Positions 36,279 to 45,316 of a stretch of 64,000 nucleotides of DNA are shown one piece after another; the first letter of the stretch is position 1; the number at the start of each line of letters is the position of its first letter. The notes under the pieces were generated by a model. It was not told the DNA's origin. It made no database searches and saw nothing but the letters and a program-made list of their open reading frames with translations. The translations under genes and the position numbers were made by a program. Source of the stretch: Corynebacterium sp. 21KM1197 (lineage in GTDB: Bacteria; Actinomycetota; Actinomycetes; Mycobacteriales; Mycobacteriaceae); the NCBI RefSeq assembly GCF_033783015.1, contig NZ_CP123907.1, positions 2,108,001 through 2,172,000 on the forward strand, given 5' to 3'.

Positions 36279-39200
36279 ATGACAGTGAGCATCGCTGAGC
36301 TGCCCCAACTGCCCGTTCCCGCCAACTCCTCCGATGTGGAGGCAGTGGTGCCCCAGGCCCTGCGCAGGGCCAAGGAATGGCTGAATCAGACGGACGCGGA
36401 ATCCTCCCGCAAGGAGACCCGCGCCACCGAGCAGTTGGCGGACATGGTGCGCGACCCGGAGGGTGTGCGCTTCACCATGGAGTTCGTGGATCGGGTGGCC
36501 CGCCCCGAGGATAATAAGGTGGCCGCCGCGAGCCTACGCAGCCTGGGAGAGATCCCCGACTTCCTCGGCCCGATAAACAAGGCCATGATGGGCCTGGGCG
36601 CCCTGGCTAGTTACGCGCTGCCCGGCGTGGTCATGCCCGTGGCCCGCGCCCGCATGCGTCAATTGGTGGGCCACCTGGTGCTGGACGCCGAGGGCGATGC
36701 TCTCAATGGTCTGCTGGACAAGGCCTCCGCGCAGGGCACCCAGCTCAACCTCAACCTGCTGGGCGAGGCGGTGCTGGGTGAAAAGGAGGCCAAGGCCCGC
36801 GCGGAGCGCACCCGCCAGCTGATCCGCAACCCGCGCGTGACCTACGTGTCGGTCAAGGCATCGAGCCTGTGCGCGCAGCTCAACCACTGGGACTTCGAAG
36901 GTTCGGTGGTGCGCCTCAAGGATCGCCTGCGGCCGCTGTACCAGGAGGCCCAGGCCCGCAGCAGCAAGGTCTTTATCAACCTGGACATGGAGGAGTACCA
37001 CGATCTCCACCTCACGATCCGCCTGTTCACGGAACTCATCAGCGAGGAGGAGTTCAAGAGCCTGGAGGCCGGAATCGTGCTTCAGGCCTACCTGCCTGAT
37101 ACCCTCGCCGCGCTGGAGGAACTCACCGAGTTCGCGCTGAAGCGCAAGGCCGAGGGCGGTGCCCCCATCAAGGTGCGCCTGGTCAAGGGCGCCAACCTCT
37201 CCATGGAGCGGGTGGCGGCGGAGTCCCACGGCTGGAAGCAGGCCCCCTACCGCACCAAGGACGAGGTGGACGCCAACTATCTGCGTCTGCTCGATTACGT
37301 GCTGCAACCGGAGTACGCGGACGCCATCCGCATCGGCGTGGCCAGCCACAACCTCTACACCCTGGCCCTGGCCTGGGAACTGGCCGCCGCGCGCGGCGTG
37401 GAGCAGCAGCTCGACGCGGAGATGTTGCAGGGCATGGCCCCCGCGCAGTCCCGCGCGGTACGCAAGGTCTTTGGCGATCTGATCCTCTACACCCCCGTGG
37501 TGCACGCGGAGGACTTTGACGTGGCCATCAGTTACCTGGTGCGCCGCCTGGAGGAGAACAGCGAGAAGCAGAACTTCCTCTACTCCCTCTTTGCCCCCGA
37601 GGTGGAGGGCCCCGATCACCTCACCCCGATGGGTTCCCAGGAGCAGCGCTTCCGCCGCGCCGTGGCGGAGCGGTGGAGCACCTTCGCCGGGGAGCGTCGC
37701 ACGCAGAACCGCCTGGAGGAAAGCGGCACCCAGGCCCCCAAGATCGGGCGCTTTGTCAATGAACCGGACACCGATCCCGCCTTGCAGGCCAACCGCGAGT
37801 GGGCGCTGACCGCCCTGGAACTGGGCGCGGAGCCGATCCAGGCCGAGGAAATCACCGACCCCGCGCAGGTGGACGAGGCCGTGGCCCGCGCCTCCGAGCT
37901 GGCTCAGCCCTGGGGTGCCCTGCCGGGCAAGGAGCGCGCCGAGGTGCTCTACCGCATTGCGGATTCGCTTGCCGACGCCCGCGGGGAACTCATGGCCACC
38001 ATGACGCACGAGGCCCGCAAGACCATCGACCAGTGCGATCCCGAGATCTCCGAGGCCATCGACTTCGCCGCGTTCTACGGGCACAGCGCCGCCGCCCTAG
38101 ACGATTACGCCGGGGTATTCACCCCGCACAAGGTCACCGTGGTGGTGCCGCCGTGGAACTTCCCGGTGGCGATCCCGGTGGGCGGTATGCTCTCCGCCCT
38201 GGCAGCGGGTTCCGCCGTGATCATCAAGCCCGCGCCCCAGGTGGTGCGCTGCTCCGAGGTGGCGGTGGCCGCCATCCGACGCGGCCTCGAAGCCGCAGGC
38301 CAGGACCCCGACCTGGTGCAACTGCTGCGCACCGACGAGGGCGCGGCGGGCAAGGCCCTGATCAGCCACAAGACGGTGGATCAGGTGATTCTCACGGGTG
38401 CCTCCGATACCGCCGCCCTCTTCCGCTCCTGGAACCCCCGCATGGCAATCTCGGCGGAGACCTCCGGCAAGAATGCCATCATCGTCACCCCCTCGGCCGA
38501 TCCCGACCTCGCGGTGGCGGACCTGTACCAGTCCGCGTTCAAGCACTCCGGGCAGAAGTGCTCGGCGGCGTCGCTAGTAATCCTGGTGGGGCCGCAGGGC
38601 CGCTCCCAGCGCTTCCTCGGGCAATTGGTAGACGCGGTGGAGACGCTCCAGGTGGGGCCGGGCACGGATATTTCCACCACCATGAACGGCCTGATCGAGC
38701 CGCCGAGCGAGAAGCTGCGCCGGGGCCTCACTCAGCTGGAACCGGGCGAGACCTGGCTGGTCAAGCCGCGTCAGCTCGACGAGGAGGGGCTGCTGTGGTC
38801 CCCCGGTATCCGCGATAACGTCCAGCCCGGCTCCTGGTACCACACCCACGAGTGCTTTGGCCCCGTGCTGGGTATCATGCACGCCGAGACACTGGAGCAG
38901 GCCGTGGAGTGGCAGAACTCCACCGGCTTTGGCCTCACCGGCGGTATTCACTCCCTGGACGACGATGAGATCGCGTACTGGATGGAGCACGTGGAGGTGG
39001 GCAACGCCTACGTCAATCGCGGTATCACCGGCGCGATCGTGCAGCGCCAGCCCTTTGGCGGCTGGAAGAACTCCGTGGTAGGCCCGGGTGCCAAGGCCGG
39101 TGGCCCCAACTACGTGGCGCAGTTCGGTACCTGGGCTGATCCCGATACCCCGCTGCTCGCCCGCAACGTCAGCGTCTCCCCCGCCGTGGTCTCCCTCCTG

Positions 39201-39746
39201 GATCGCTTCGACGATCTCTCCGAGTCCGATCGCGCCTGGTTGTGGCGCGCCGCCGAGTTGGACGCGGTGGCCTGGCGCGAGGAGTTCGGCGTGCAGCACG
39301 ATCCCACCGGGCTGGTTTCCGAGGCCAATATCTTCCGCTATCGACGCCTCCTCGAACCGCTGCGCCTGCGTGTGGGCGCGGGGTATGCGCTGCGCGACGT
39401 CGTGCGCCTGCTCCTGGCCTCCGCCGTCACCGGCGTGGCGCTGGACATCTCCACCACCAGCGACCTGGCCGAGGAACTGCGCCGCGCCGGTGCCGAGGTG
39501 CGGGTGGCCAGCGACGAAGCCTATGCGCGCGGCATCGCCCGCGCCTCCTCGGTACGGGTGCGCACCCTGGGCGAGGTGGACCCGGAGTTGTACGTGGCGG
39601 CAGCGAAGTCGCAGTCCGTGGTCCTCGATCACGCCGTGGTGGCCGATGGTCGCCGCGAGCTGCTGCCCTTCCTGCTGGAGCAGGCGGTATCGGTGACCAT
39701 GCACCGCTTTGGTATTCCTACCTCGGCGGGCCACATCGAGCGTTAA
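36279..39746 (+). CDS. putA: Bifunctional proline dehydrogenase / P5C dehydrogenase
   Basis: Oxidises proline to glutamate in two steps: FAD-dependent proline dehydrogenase (about residues 90-480; VRLVKGANLSMERVAAESHGWKQAPYRTKDEVDANY near 300) and NAD-dependent delta1-pyrroline-5-carboxylate dehydrogenase (about 530-1000; PWNFPVAIPVGG, ISAETSGKNAI, and catalytic Cys in HSGQKCSAASLVI near 760). At 1155 residues it is a long PutA with a C-terminal extra domain (about 980-1155). It has no N-terminal ribbon-helix-helix DNA-binding domain, so it should not autoregulate like the E. coli protein. AAAGGA precedes the ATG. Confidence 0.96.
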   Translation: MTVSIAELPQLPVPANSSDVEAVVPQALRRAKEWLNQTDAESSRKETRATEQLADMVRDPEGVRFTMEFVDRVARPEDNKVAAASLRSLGEIPDFLGPINKAMMGLGALASYALPGVVMPVARARMRQLVGHLVLDAEGDALNGLLDKASAQGTQLNLNLLGEAVLGEKEAKARAERTRQLIRNPRVTYVSVKASSLCAQLNHWDFEGSVVRLKDRLRPLYQEAQARSSKVFINLDMEEYHDLHLTIRLFTELISEEEFKSLEAGIVLQAYLPDTLAALEELTEFALKRKAEGGAPIKVRLVKGANLSMERVAAESHGWKQAPYRTKDEVDANYLRLLDYVLQPEYADAIRIGVASHNLYTLALAWELAAARGVEQQLDAEMLQGMAPAQSRAVRKVFGDLILYTPVVHAEDFDVAISYLVRRLEENSEKQNFLYSLFAPEVEGPDHLTPMGSQEQRFRRAVAERWSTFAGERRTQNRLEESGTQAPKIGRFVNEPDTDPALQANREWALTALELGAEPIQAEEITDPAQVDEAVARASELAQPWGALPGKERAEVLYRIADSLADARGELMATMTHEARKTIDQCDPEISEAIDFAAFYGHSAAALDDYAGVFTPHKVTVVVPPWNFPVAIPVGGMLSALAAGSAVIIKPAPQVVRCSEVAVAAIRRGLEAAGQDPDLVQLLRTDEGAAGKALISHKTVDQVILTGASDTAALFRSWNPRMAISAETSGKNAIIVTPSADPDLAVADLYQSAFKHSGQKCSAASLVILVGPQGRSQRFLGQLVDAVETLQVGPGTDISTTMNGLIEPPSEKLRRGLTQLEPGETWLVKPRQLDEEGLLWSPGIRDNVQPGSWYHTHECFGPVLGIMHAETLEQAVEWQNSTGFGLTGGIHSLDDDEIAYWMEHVEVGNAYVNRGITGAIVQRQPFGGWKNSVVGPGAKAGGPNYVAQFGTWADPDTPLLARNVSVSPAVVSLLDRFDDLSESDRAWLWRAAELDAVAWREEFGVQHDPTGLVSEANIFRYRRLLEPLRLRVGAGYALRDVVRLLLASAVTGVALDISTTSDLAEELRRAGAEVRVASDEAYARGIARASSVRVRTLGEVDPELYVAAAKSQSVVLDHAVVADGRRELLPFLLEQAVSVTMHRFGIPTSAGHIER

Positions 39747-39754
39747 GGTAGGCT

Positions 39755-39788
39755 GGGGCTCCTTGACCCTGAACACGATAGGAGCCCC
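39755..39788 (+). promoter_or_regulatory. Hairpin covering the ribosome-binding site of the PepSY lipoprotein gene
   Basis: GGGGCTCCT (39755-39763) pairs perfectly with AGGAGCCCC (39780-39788) across a 16-nt loop. The right arm contains the AGGAG ribosome-binding site of the gene starting at 39792. In RNA this would sequester the site. Alternatively it is the weak terminator of putA. Confidence 0.5.
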
Positions 39789-39791
39789 GTT

Positions 39792-40364
39792 ATGAACCGC
39801 CGCCTGGCGCTCATTCCCACCGCCGCACTGACGCTCACCCTTGTTGCGTGCAGCAGCGACGACGATAACCCCATCACCACCGAGATCGTCACCGTTACCG
39901 AGGAGGCCCCGGCGGCCTCCTCTGCCGCGGCCACCGCCGCTGCGTCCGATTCCGACGATGATGACACCAAGGCCGGAGCCGTGAGCACCGATGGCGCCCT
40001 GGCCGCCATTCAGGACGCCCTTGCCGCTCACCCGGACGGCATCATCACCGACCTCGACCGGGATCGTGACTCCTACGAGATCGACCTGGTGGTGGGCCAG
40101 GAGCACCTGGAACTGACGGTAGACGCCAAGGGCAACGTCACCGAGGTGGAGCGCGAGAGCGAGGACGACGCCGAGGACATTGCCGAGGCCCAGGCCGCCA
40201 CCGTGACCGCCGCCGACGCCGCCCAGCAGGCCCTTGACCAGCACCCGGACGCCGTGATCGACAGCCTCTCCCTGGACGAGGAGGACGGCAGGCTGGAATG
40301 GGACATTGACCTTGACGATGCTCAGGGCAATGACCTCGCGGAGATGAAGATTCCTGCGGTTTAA
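39792..40364 (+). CDS. Putative lipoprotein with two PepSY-like repeats
   Basis: A 190-residue exported lipoprotein. The signal ends in a lipobox (LTLVAC, Cys20), followed by a Thr/Ala/Ser/Asp-rich linker. The mature part has two copies of a PepSY-like unit: GALAAIQDALAAHPDGIITDLDRDRDSYEIDLVV...DAKGNV and AAQQALDQHPDAVIDSLSLDEEDGRLEWDIDL. PepSY domains are often found in secreted protease inhibitors or sensor proteins; the role here is unknown. It starts 46 bp after putA, and a stem-loop covers its ribosome-binding site. Confidence 0.8.
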   Translation: MNRRLALIPTAALTLTLVACSSDDDNPITTEIVTVTEEAPAASSAAATAAASDSDDDDTKAGAVSTDGALAAIQDALAAHPDGIITDLDRDRDSYEIDLVVGQEHLELTVDAKGNVTEVERESEDDAEDIAEAQAATVTAADAAQQALDQHPDAVIDSLSLDEEDGRLEWDIDLDDAQGNDLAEMKIPAV

Positions 40365-40374
40365 GCGGGGTGGT

Positions 40375-40414
40375 ATTTGGTTCCTGCCGCTTTTAGCGGC
40401 GGCGGGAACCAAAT
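40375..40414. terminator. Bidirectional terminator-like hairpin
   Basis: ATTTGGTTCC (40375-40384) pairs with GGAACCAAAT (40405-40414), and inner GCCGC/GCGGC arms extend the stem. A/T-rich arms give U-runs in both directions. It separates the convergent lipoprotein gene and the small gene ending at 40393, whose stop codon lies inside the hairpin loop. Confidence 0.7.
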
Positions 40415-40587
40415 AATATATCGGACATTTTTCTTCGGGGTTTCTTTTTAGGAATGGGCAATTCCGCCATCTCATAGTAATAATCGGGAATATCCTTACC
40501 CAGGCTCTCCCCCGCCGCGATGGCCGCCCGCGCCCGGGCCCGCAGAACCCGGCGCTCCCCAACGTCATCCATCGTTTCTTCCGACAT
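40393..40587 (-). CDS. Small basic hypothetical protein
   Basis: A 64-residue protein with a charged helical N-terminal half (ERRVLRARARAAIAAGESLGKDIPDYYYEMAEL) and a basic C-terminus (KKKPRRKMSDILFGSRRR). No membrane segment. Its start lies inside the end of the upstream membrane-protein gene (23-bp overlap), implying coupling. I do not recognise a family. Confidence 0.5.
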   Translation of the reverse strand: MSEETMDDVGERRVLRARARAAIAAGESLGKDIPDYYYEMAELPIPKKKPRRKMSDILFGSRRR

Positions 40588-40864
40588 TGCCCCTCCACTT
40601 CATCAACGAGGCCTGATCCCAGATCAGCCCCCGCTCCGTTCTTGTGGCAAGCCTACCCTCGGACAACGCGGTGAGCACAGTCCACCCGGCCTCACGAGCA
40701 ACCACATGCTCCGCATTGACCTGCTCCATCGCCCAGGCATAGCGCCGCCACCACTCGGAACGACGATCGCTCATAGCCTTCTGCCGAACCGTAGCCATGA
40801 CCCCCACGAAACCCGCAACGGCGATAGCGAGCTGACCCACCCGAATAATCAGATCCCAATCCAT
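40565..40864 (-). CDS. Small hypothetical membrane protein
   Basis: A 99-residue protein from the ATG at 40864; longer frames up to 41002 would run into the divergent gene. One N-terminal hydrophobic segment (DLIIRVGQLAIAVAGFVGVMATVRQ) is followed by a basic, Trp-rich soluble region (RRSEWWRRYAWAMEQVNAEHVVAREAGWTVLTAL). It overlaps the next small gene by 23 bp. Similar two-gene units with a membrane-anchored first protein occur in actinobacteria, but I know no function. Confidence 0.55.
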   Translation of the reverse strand: MDWDLIIRVGQLAIAVAGFVGVMATVRQKAMSDRRSEWWRRYAWAMEQVNAEHVVAREAGWTVLTALSEGRLATRTERGLIWDQASLMKWRGNVGRNDG

Positions 40865-40942
40865 CTTCTCCCCCACACCCCAGTCAGGCATCCGTGTAAT
40901 GAATACCCAAGTAATCAACCTGCATGAGGCTAACCTGGCCAC

Positions 40943-42142
40943 ATGAAAACTCACCCCGCCGATACCCCCACGGCAAGGCTCGCCCACGCGACCATGCCAC
41001 AAACACCCGAGTTTCTACCACCCATTCCCCCGCGCGCTCCCATCGACACCGCACTTCTCTCCGATACCGAACGCCTGCACCGGATCTATCTCCGCCCCGA
41101 GATCACACCCCACCCCACCGATCCCGAGCTCGTGCGTCTCACGGTGGCCCGGCCCGTTCACTCCCCCACGGAAACGGCGGTGCTTTACCTCAACGCGCTC
41201 ACTCACATGAACCGCGAACGCGTAACGGAGTTCGCCCTTGAACGGCACGGTGAGTGGCATGTGGGTTCTTGGTATATCCCGGCTCACCTCCATACCAGCG
41301 CCGGGATTATTCTCTGCGATCCCCTTGACCCCGCCATCGGCCATGAGCGAGCAACCTGGCGCACCGCCCTCGATTCCGCCGTTCCGCTCGTCCCAGTCCC
41401 CAACATGGAAGCATTTACCGAGTTACAGCCAGCCGCTGGGTTTCCGGACATCACCAATCCTCTCCACCAGTCCCGCTGGCATTCCGCCGCCCTAGACGTC
41501 GAGGTTCGCGCCTGGCTCAGCCCAGACCCCTCACCGCATGCCACCCTCTTGCTCATGACGGACGCGGAGGAGTATCTCAACCGCACCCCACTTCTTCCCC
41601 GTCTCCGCACTCCCGAGCACCCGGCCACCTCGGTTCTCTTTTTCGGCCCCGCCAGCAGCAGCAATAGAGACCGCGTTCTCACCGCTGGCCCGGCATTGGA
41701 TTCCTTTATAGAAAAGGAACTCCTCCCCTGGGCAGCGCGATTCTCTCCCCCGCTTGCCGACTCCTCCCAACGCATCATCGCCGGGGGCTCCCTGGGCGGG
41801 TTCGCGGCGGCGGGCGTGGTGCGCCGCCGCCCGGATCTTGTTCCCAACGCAGTAGTACAATCCGCCTCTTTCTGGTGGCCCGATCGCTCCTATGCAGAAC
41901 TTGCCGCCTGGGACGCAGAGATTGACCCCCGCGTGCGCGTTTTTCACGAGGTTGGCGCGTACGAGGGGTTCCTCCGTGCGGAAAACCGACGCTTTGCCCA
42001 CCTCCTCGCGCAGCGCCTTGCGCCAGGAGCGTGGCACAGCCGCGAGTATCAAGGCGGTCATGACTACGCATGTTGGCGCAAAGGCATTCTCGATGCCCTG
42101 GATTGGTTCCATGCCCAGGATAAAACCTATAAAATGATATAA
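40943..42142 (+). CDS. Enterochelin esterase-like (Fes/IroE-type) hydrolase
   Basis: A 399-residue alpha/beta-hydrolase of the ferric-siderophore esterase group. An N-terminal Fes-like beta domain (about 35-180; VYLN-like block AVLYLNALTHMNRERVTEFALERHG) precedes the catalytic domain. Its nucleophile elbow is IIAGGSLGGFAAAGVVRRRPD near residue 276, and the late YQGGHDYACWRKGILDALDWF carries the catalytic His. Such enzymes release iron by cleaving imported catecholate siderophores in the cytosol. No siderophore transport gene is adjacent. The start could also be the ATG at 40994. GGCTAACCT upstream (40924-40935 region) resembles half of a DtxR operator. Confidence 0.75.
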   Translation: MKTHPADTPTARLAHATMPQTPEFLPPIPPRAPIDTALLSDTERLHRIYLRPEITPHPTDPELVRLTVARPVHSPTETAVLYLNALTHMNRERVTEFALERHGEWHVGSWYIPAHLHTSAGIILCDPLDPAIGHERATWRTALDSAVPLVPVPNMEAFTELQPAAGFPDITNPLHQSRWHSAALDVEVRAWLSPDPSPHATLLLMTDAEEYLNRTPLLPRLRTPEHPATSVLFFGPASSSNRDRVLTAGPALDSFIEKELLPWAARFSPPLADSSQRIIAGGSLGGFAAAGVVRRRPDLVPNAVVQSASFWWPDRSYAELAAWDAEIDPRVRVFHEVGAYEGFLRAENRRFAHLLAQRLAPGAWHSREYQGGHDYACWRKGILDALDWFHAQDKTYKMI

Positions 42143-42233
42143 AACACATCACCGCCCTCCAGTCCCACCCCCGTGATAATCTCACTCCTTAATCCATAAG
42201 TAATGCACGACACACAAGGGGAGCGGGGTCACC

Positions 42234-42929
42234 ATGCACCTACAGGTATCTCACCTCAGTTTTTCCTATCCCGGCCGAGGCCCCAGCCACGCAGGCCAAG
42301 CGGCTACGGAAAAGCCGCTGTTGTCGTCGATAAGCCTCACCGCCACCCCCGGCTCCGTCTCCGCCCTCATGGGCCCCAGCGGAAGCGGAAAGACCACCCT
42401 CTTTTCCCTGCTCAGCGGGCAGCTATCCCCCACCTCGGGCACGGTGACCCTGGGCGATCGTCCGGTCACGGAGATCCCCGAGCGGGAGTTGCGCGGCGGG
42501 ATCATCGCGCGCGTGTATCAGGATTATCACCTGGTGCCGTACCTCAGCGCCCTGGATAACGTGCAGTTGGCGCAGGACATCGCGGGCACGCTGCACGCGG
42601 AGCCGGATCGCGCCGCCGAACTATTGGAGGAGGTGGGCCTGGGCGAGCACCTCAACTCCCCGGTTCATTCCCTCTCCGGCGGCGAGCAGCAGCGGGTGGC
42701 CATCGCGCGGGCGCTGGTGAATCGACCCCGCCTGGTGCTGGCCGATGAGCCCACCGGGGCGCTGGATTCCGCGAACTCCGCGCTGGTCATGGATATTTTC
42801 CTGCGCCTGGCCAGGAGCAACGAGGCCGCCGTGATCGTGGCCACCCATGATCCCGCCGTGGCGCAGCGCGCCGATACCCTGTGGCGGCTGTGCGCCGATG
42901 GTTCCGTGAGCGTGGAGGCGGCCGCATGA
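42234..42929 (+). CDS. ABC transporter ATP-binding protein (MacB/LolD type)
   Basis: A 231-residue nucleotide-binding subunit. Walker A GPSGSGKTTLFS lies near residue 48, signature LSGGEQQRVAIARAL near 146, Walker B LVLADEPTGALDSAN near 166, and the H-loop VATHDPAV near 203. The sequence falls with the LolD/MacB group, which works with FtsX-type permeases to extrude or mobilise lipids and peptides rather than to import. Its stop overlaps the permease start (ATGA). Confidence 0.92.
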   Translation: MHLQVSHLSFSYPGRGPSHAGQAATEKPLLSSISLTATPGSVSALMGPSGSGKTTLFSLLSGQLSPTSGTVTLGDRPVTEIPERELRGGIIARVYQDYHLVPYLSALDNVQLAQDIAGTLHAEPDRAAELLEEVGLGEHLNSPVHSLSGGEQQRVAIARALVNRPRLVLADEPTGALDSANSALVMDIFLRLARSNEAAVIVATHDPAVAQRADTLWRLCADGSVSVEAAA

Positions 42930-45295
42930 TCCGCCTGCGCTTCGGCCTGGGCGCGCTGCGCAGTGCACCGGGGCTCGTCGTAGGCCTCGTGCTTTTTAGC
43001 CTGATCGCCCCATTCCTCCTGCTCTCGCTGAGCCTGAGCCTCACCGCGTACCGAGAGGCCACCACCGCCTCCGCGCAGGCGCACTTTGGCCGCTATTCCC
43101 TGCAAGCCACCGCGGCTTTCCCGGAAACCGAGCGCTACCTGCGCGATTGGGTGGCCCGGGGCGAGGCCGTGGGGATCGCCACCACCCAGGCGGTGGTGCG
43201 CGACGAGCAGGATCACGGTGCCGCCGCGCAGGCACGCCTGAGTTCCGGCCCCGCCGATCTCGGAGTGCTCGCTGCGGGCTCGTACCCGCAAAAGCCCGGC
43301 GAGGCCACGATCTCCATCGCCCTGGCCGAGGCCCTGGGCGTCTCCCCCAGCGGCACCGTCACTCTCACCCCGGAGAGCGCCCAGTTCGACCCACTTAGCC
43401 TGCGCGTCACCGGCCTGAGCACCAACCCCGCAGATACCTCGGAGTTGCTTATCGACGCCATCGCACCCCGCACCGTCGCCGCCGTCCACGAGGAGGCGGA
43501 GGCGTGGTTGATTTCCTCCGAGGTGGAAAAGGACCCCTTCTTTGAGCAGTCCACCAGCACCGGCGGTATCCGAACGGGCACCGAGGAGATCGCCAGCCAG
43601 GGCCTGTTAGAGGAGGCTCGGGCCGCCGATTTCGGCCGGTTGGAGGTGCTCCGGGGAGTCCTCGCGGTGGTGGTCACGGCGGGGATCGCGGCCCTGGGCC
43701 TGGCCTACCTGCACCGCCACGCCGCCGCCCTTTCGGGCTACCAGGCCAGCGGCGGTGACACCGCTGCGGGCACGCTGTGGCTGAGCCTGCCCGCGCTGGT
43801 GGTATCCACCCTGGGTGCCCTCGCGGGAACTGCATCCGCCCTCGCGGTATTTCGCCTCTGGCCTGCGGAGATAGGTCGGTGGTGGAACCAGGACTGGGTT
43901 TCCCCACACCCCGGTACCTCGCTGGTGCTCCTGGCCCTGTGCCTCATCGGCGGCCTCGCGGCAGTGGGCGCGGTTTTGTTCCTGCGGGCGCGGCACCGGG
44001 GAACACACATTCACCACTCCCGTCCCCTTTCTCCCCCGGCGCGGCGGGCCTGGCTGGTGCTGGGTGTGATCGCCCTGTGCCTCTGCGGTTTCTTCCTCTA
44101 TATGCGCTGGGGCCTCACCATTCTCCAAGGACACCGCTTTGCCCTGGTGTGCGCAGCCCTCGCGGCGGGGGCGATCTCCCTCGGTGTGCGTTGGTCCCGC
44201 AGCGAGTTACGCTACCGCGCCCGCCTGCCCAAACCAGCGCTCACGTTCTTCTCCACGGCCCTTCTCACCGGAATGATCGGGCAGGCCGCACTCACCAGTG
44301 CTGCCGCCGGGGTGCATATTCATCACATCACCACCGCCGTTCCCGGCGCGGAGGGATACCTCGTGGTCACGCACGTGGATTCCAATAAGGTATTCATGCT
44401 CACCGAGCGCTTCCCGGAGATCATGGATACCGCCGTGGTTCTCCTCGATCCCGTCGCCCCCGAGCGCGCGGAAACGTATCCCCGCGCCACCCACGGCCGG
44501 GGAGCGGAGTGCTTTCCGCAGCATGTGGGGGAAGTCTTTGGCGGCCCCCTCTGCGATAACGCCCCGCTAGGCCTGGTGGCCCTGGCGGCCTCTCCCCGCG
44601 CGGAGGAACTCATCAACCACGGCGGGGAGCAATACGTCACCTCCGGCACCAGTGGCATCGTGTTTTACCATTCCGCCACCGGCACCATTCAGGGTGCCGT
44701 ACCCCTCCCCGGAATCACCGGCACCCCGCTTTTGGATAGTGAACTCATGCCCAATATCGTGCTGGACGCGAACTCCCCCGAGGTTCACCGCCTGGGCCTG
44801 GTGACCTCCACCATCACCAGGATTCTTATTCCCGAGTTCTCCTCCTTCTCCCCCGAGCAGCAGCGGGAGTTCAAGGCGGTGCTCATCGGCCAGGCCAGTT
44901 ATGGCTACCTTGCCCAGGCCCAGGGGCCGCAGGTGCAGGCGCTGCGCACCGAGCAGATTCTCTATCCCCTCATCGCCAGCGCCATCGCGCTCATCGTGCT
45001 GACCGCCCTGCTGGTTCTGCATCGCCAGCAGCAACGCCCGCTGCGTCGGGTGCTGGCGGATTCCCATGCTGGCCGCGCGGCCATGCTCCGGCTATTACTC
45101 CCCGTGCTCGGGCCGTGGGCACTGGCCCTGGTGCTGGGCTCCGTGGTGGGGCTGCTGTCCACGCAGGACATATCCTTCCTGGATAACCCCGGCCGGATCT
45201 TTGCCCAGGGATTGTGGTGGGCCGCCCCCGTGGTGGTAGCGGCACTGGGTTGTGCGGCGGCCAGCACGGGCGCTCTCCTATCCAAAAACGATTGA
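42926..45295 (+). CDS. FtsX-like ABC transporter permease
   Basis: A 789-residue permease with the type VII (FtsX/MacB-like) layout. An N-terminal helix (LVVGLVLFSLIAPFLLLSLSLS) is followed by an extracytoplasmic region (about 45-250), a cluster of helices (about 250-440), a second extracytoplasmic segment (about 480-690) and C-terminal helices ending near residue 789. The duplicated arrangement suggests one polypeptide supplies both membrane halves. Substrate unknown. ATGA overlap with the ATPase gene shows coupling. Confidence 0.85.
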   Translation: MIRLRFGLGALRSAPGLVVGLVLFSLIAPFLLLSLSLSLTAYREATTASAQAHFGRYSLQATAAFPETERYLRDWVARGEAVGIATTQAVVRDEQDHGAAAQARLSSGPADLGVLAAGSYPQKPGEATISIALAEALGVSPSGTVTLTPESAQFDPLSLRVTGLSTNPADTSELLIDAIAPRTVAAVHEEAEAWLISSEVEKDPFFEQSTSTGGIRTGTEEIASQGLLEEARAADFGRLEVLRGVLAVVVTAGIAALGLAYLHRHAAALSGYQASGGDTAAGTLWLSLPALVVSTLGALAGTASALAVFRLWPAEIGRWWNQDWVSPHPGTSLVLLALCLIGGLAAVGAVLFLRARHRGTHIHHSRPLSPPARRAWLVLGVIALCLCGFFLYMRWGLTILQGHRFALVCAALAAGAISLGVRWSRSELRYRARLPKPALTFFSTALLTGMIGQAALTSAAAGVHIHHITTAVPGAEGYLVVTHVDSNKVFMLTERFPEIMDTAVVLLDPVAPERAETYPRATHGRGAECFPQHVGEVFGGPLCDNAPLGLVALAASPRAEELINHGGEQYVTSGTSGIVFYHSATGTIQGAVPLPGITGTPLLDSELMPNIVLDANSPEVHRLGLVTSTITRILIPEFSSFSPEQQREFKAVLIGQASYGYLAQAQGPQVQALRTEQILYPLIASAIALIVLTALLVLHRQQQRPLRRVLADSHAGRAAMLRLLLPVLGPWALALVLGSVVGLLSTQDISFLDNPGRIFAQGLWWAAPVVVAALGCAAASTGALLSKND

Positions 45296-45316
45296 TTGCC
45301 GTAGCCTGATACAACT

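Noticed and set aside
38574..40598. Minus-strand open frame of 674 codons
   Set aside because: Opposite the P5C dehydrogenase half of putA and the PepSY lipoprotein gene. The sequence is low-complexity and has no recognisable domain.
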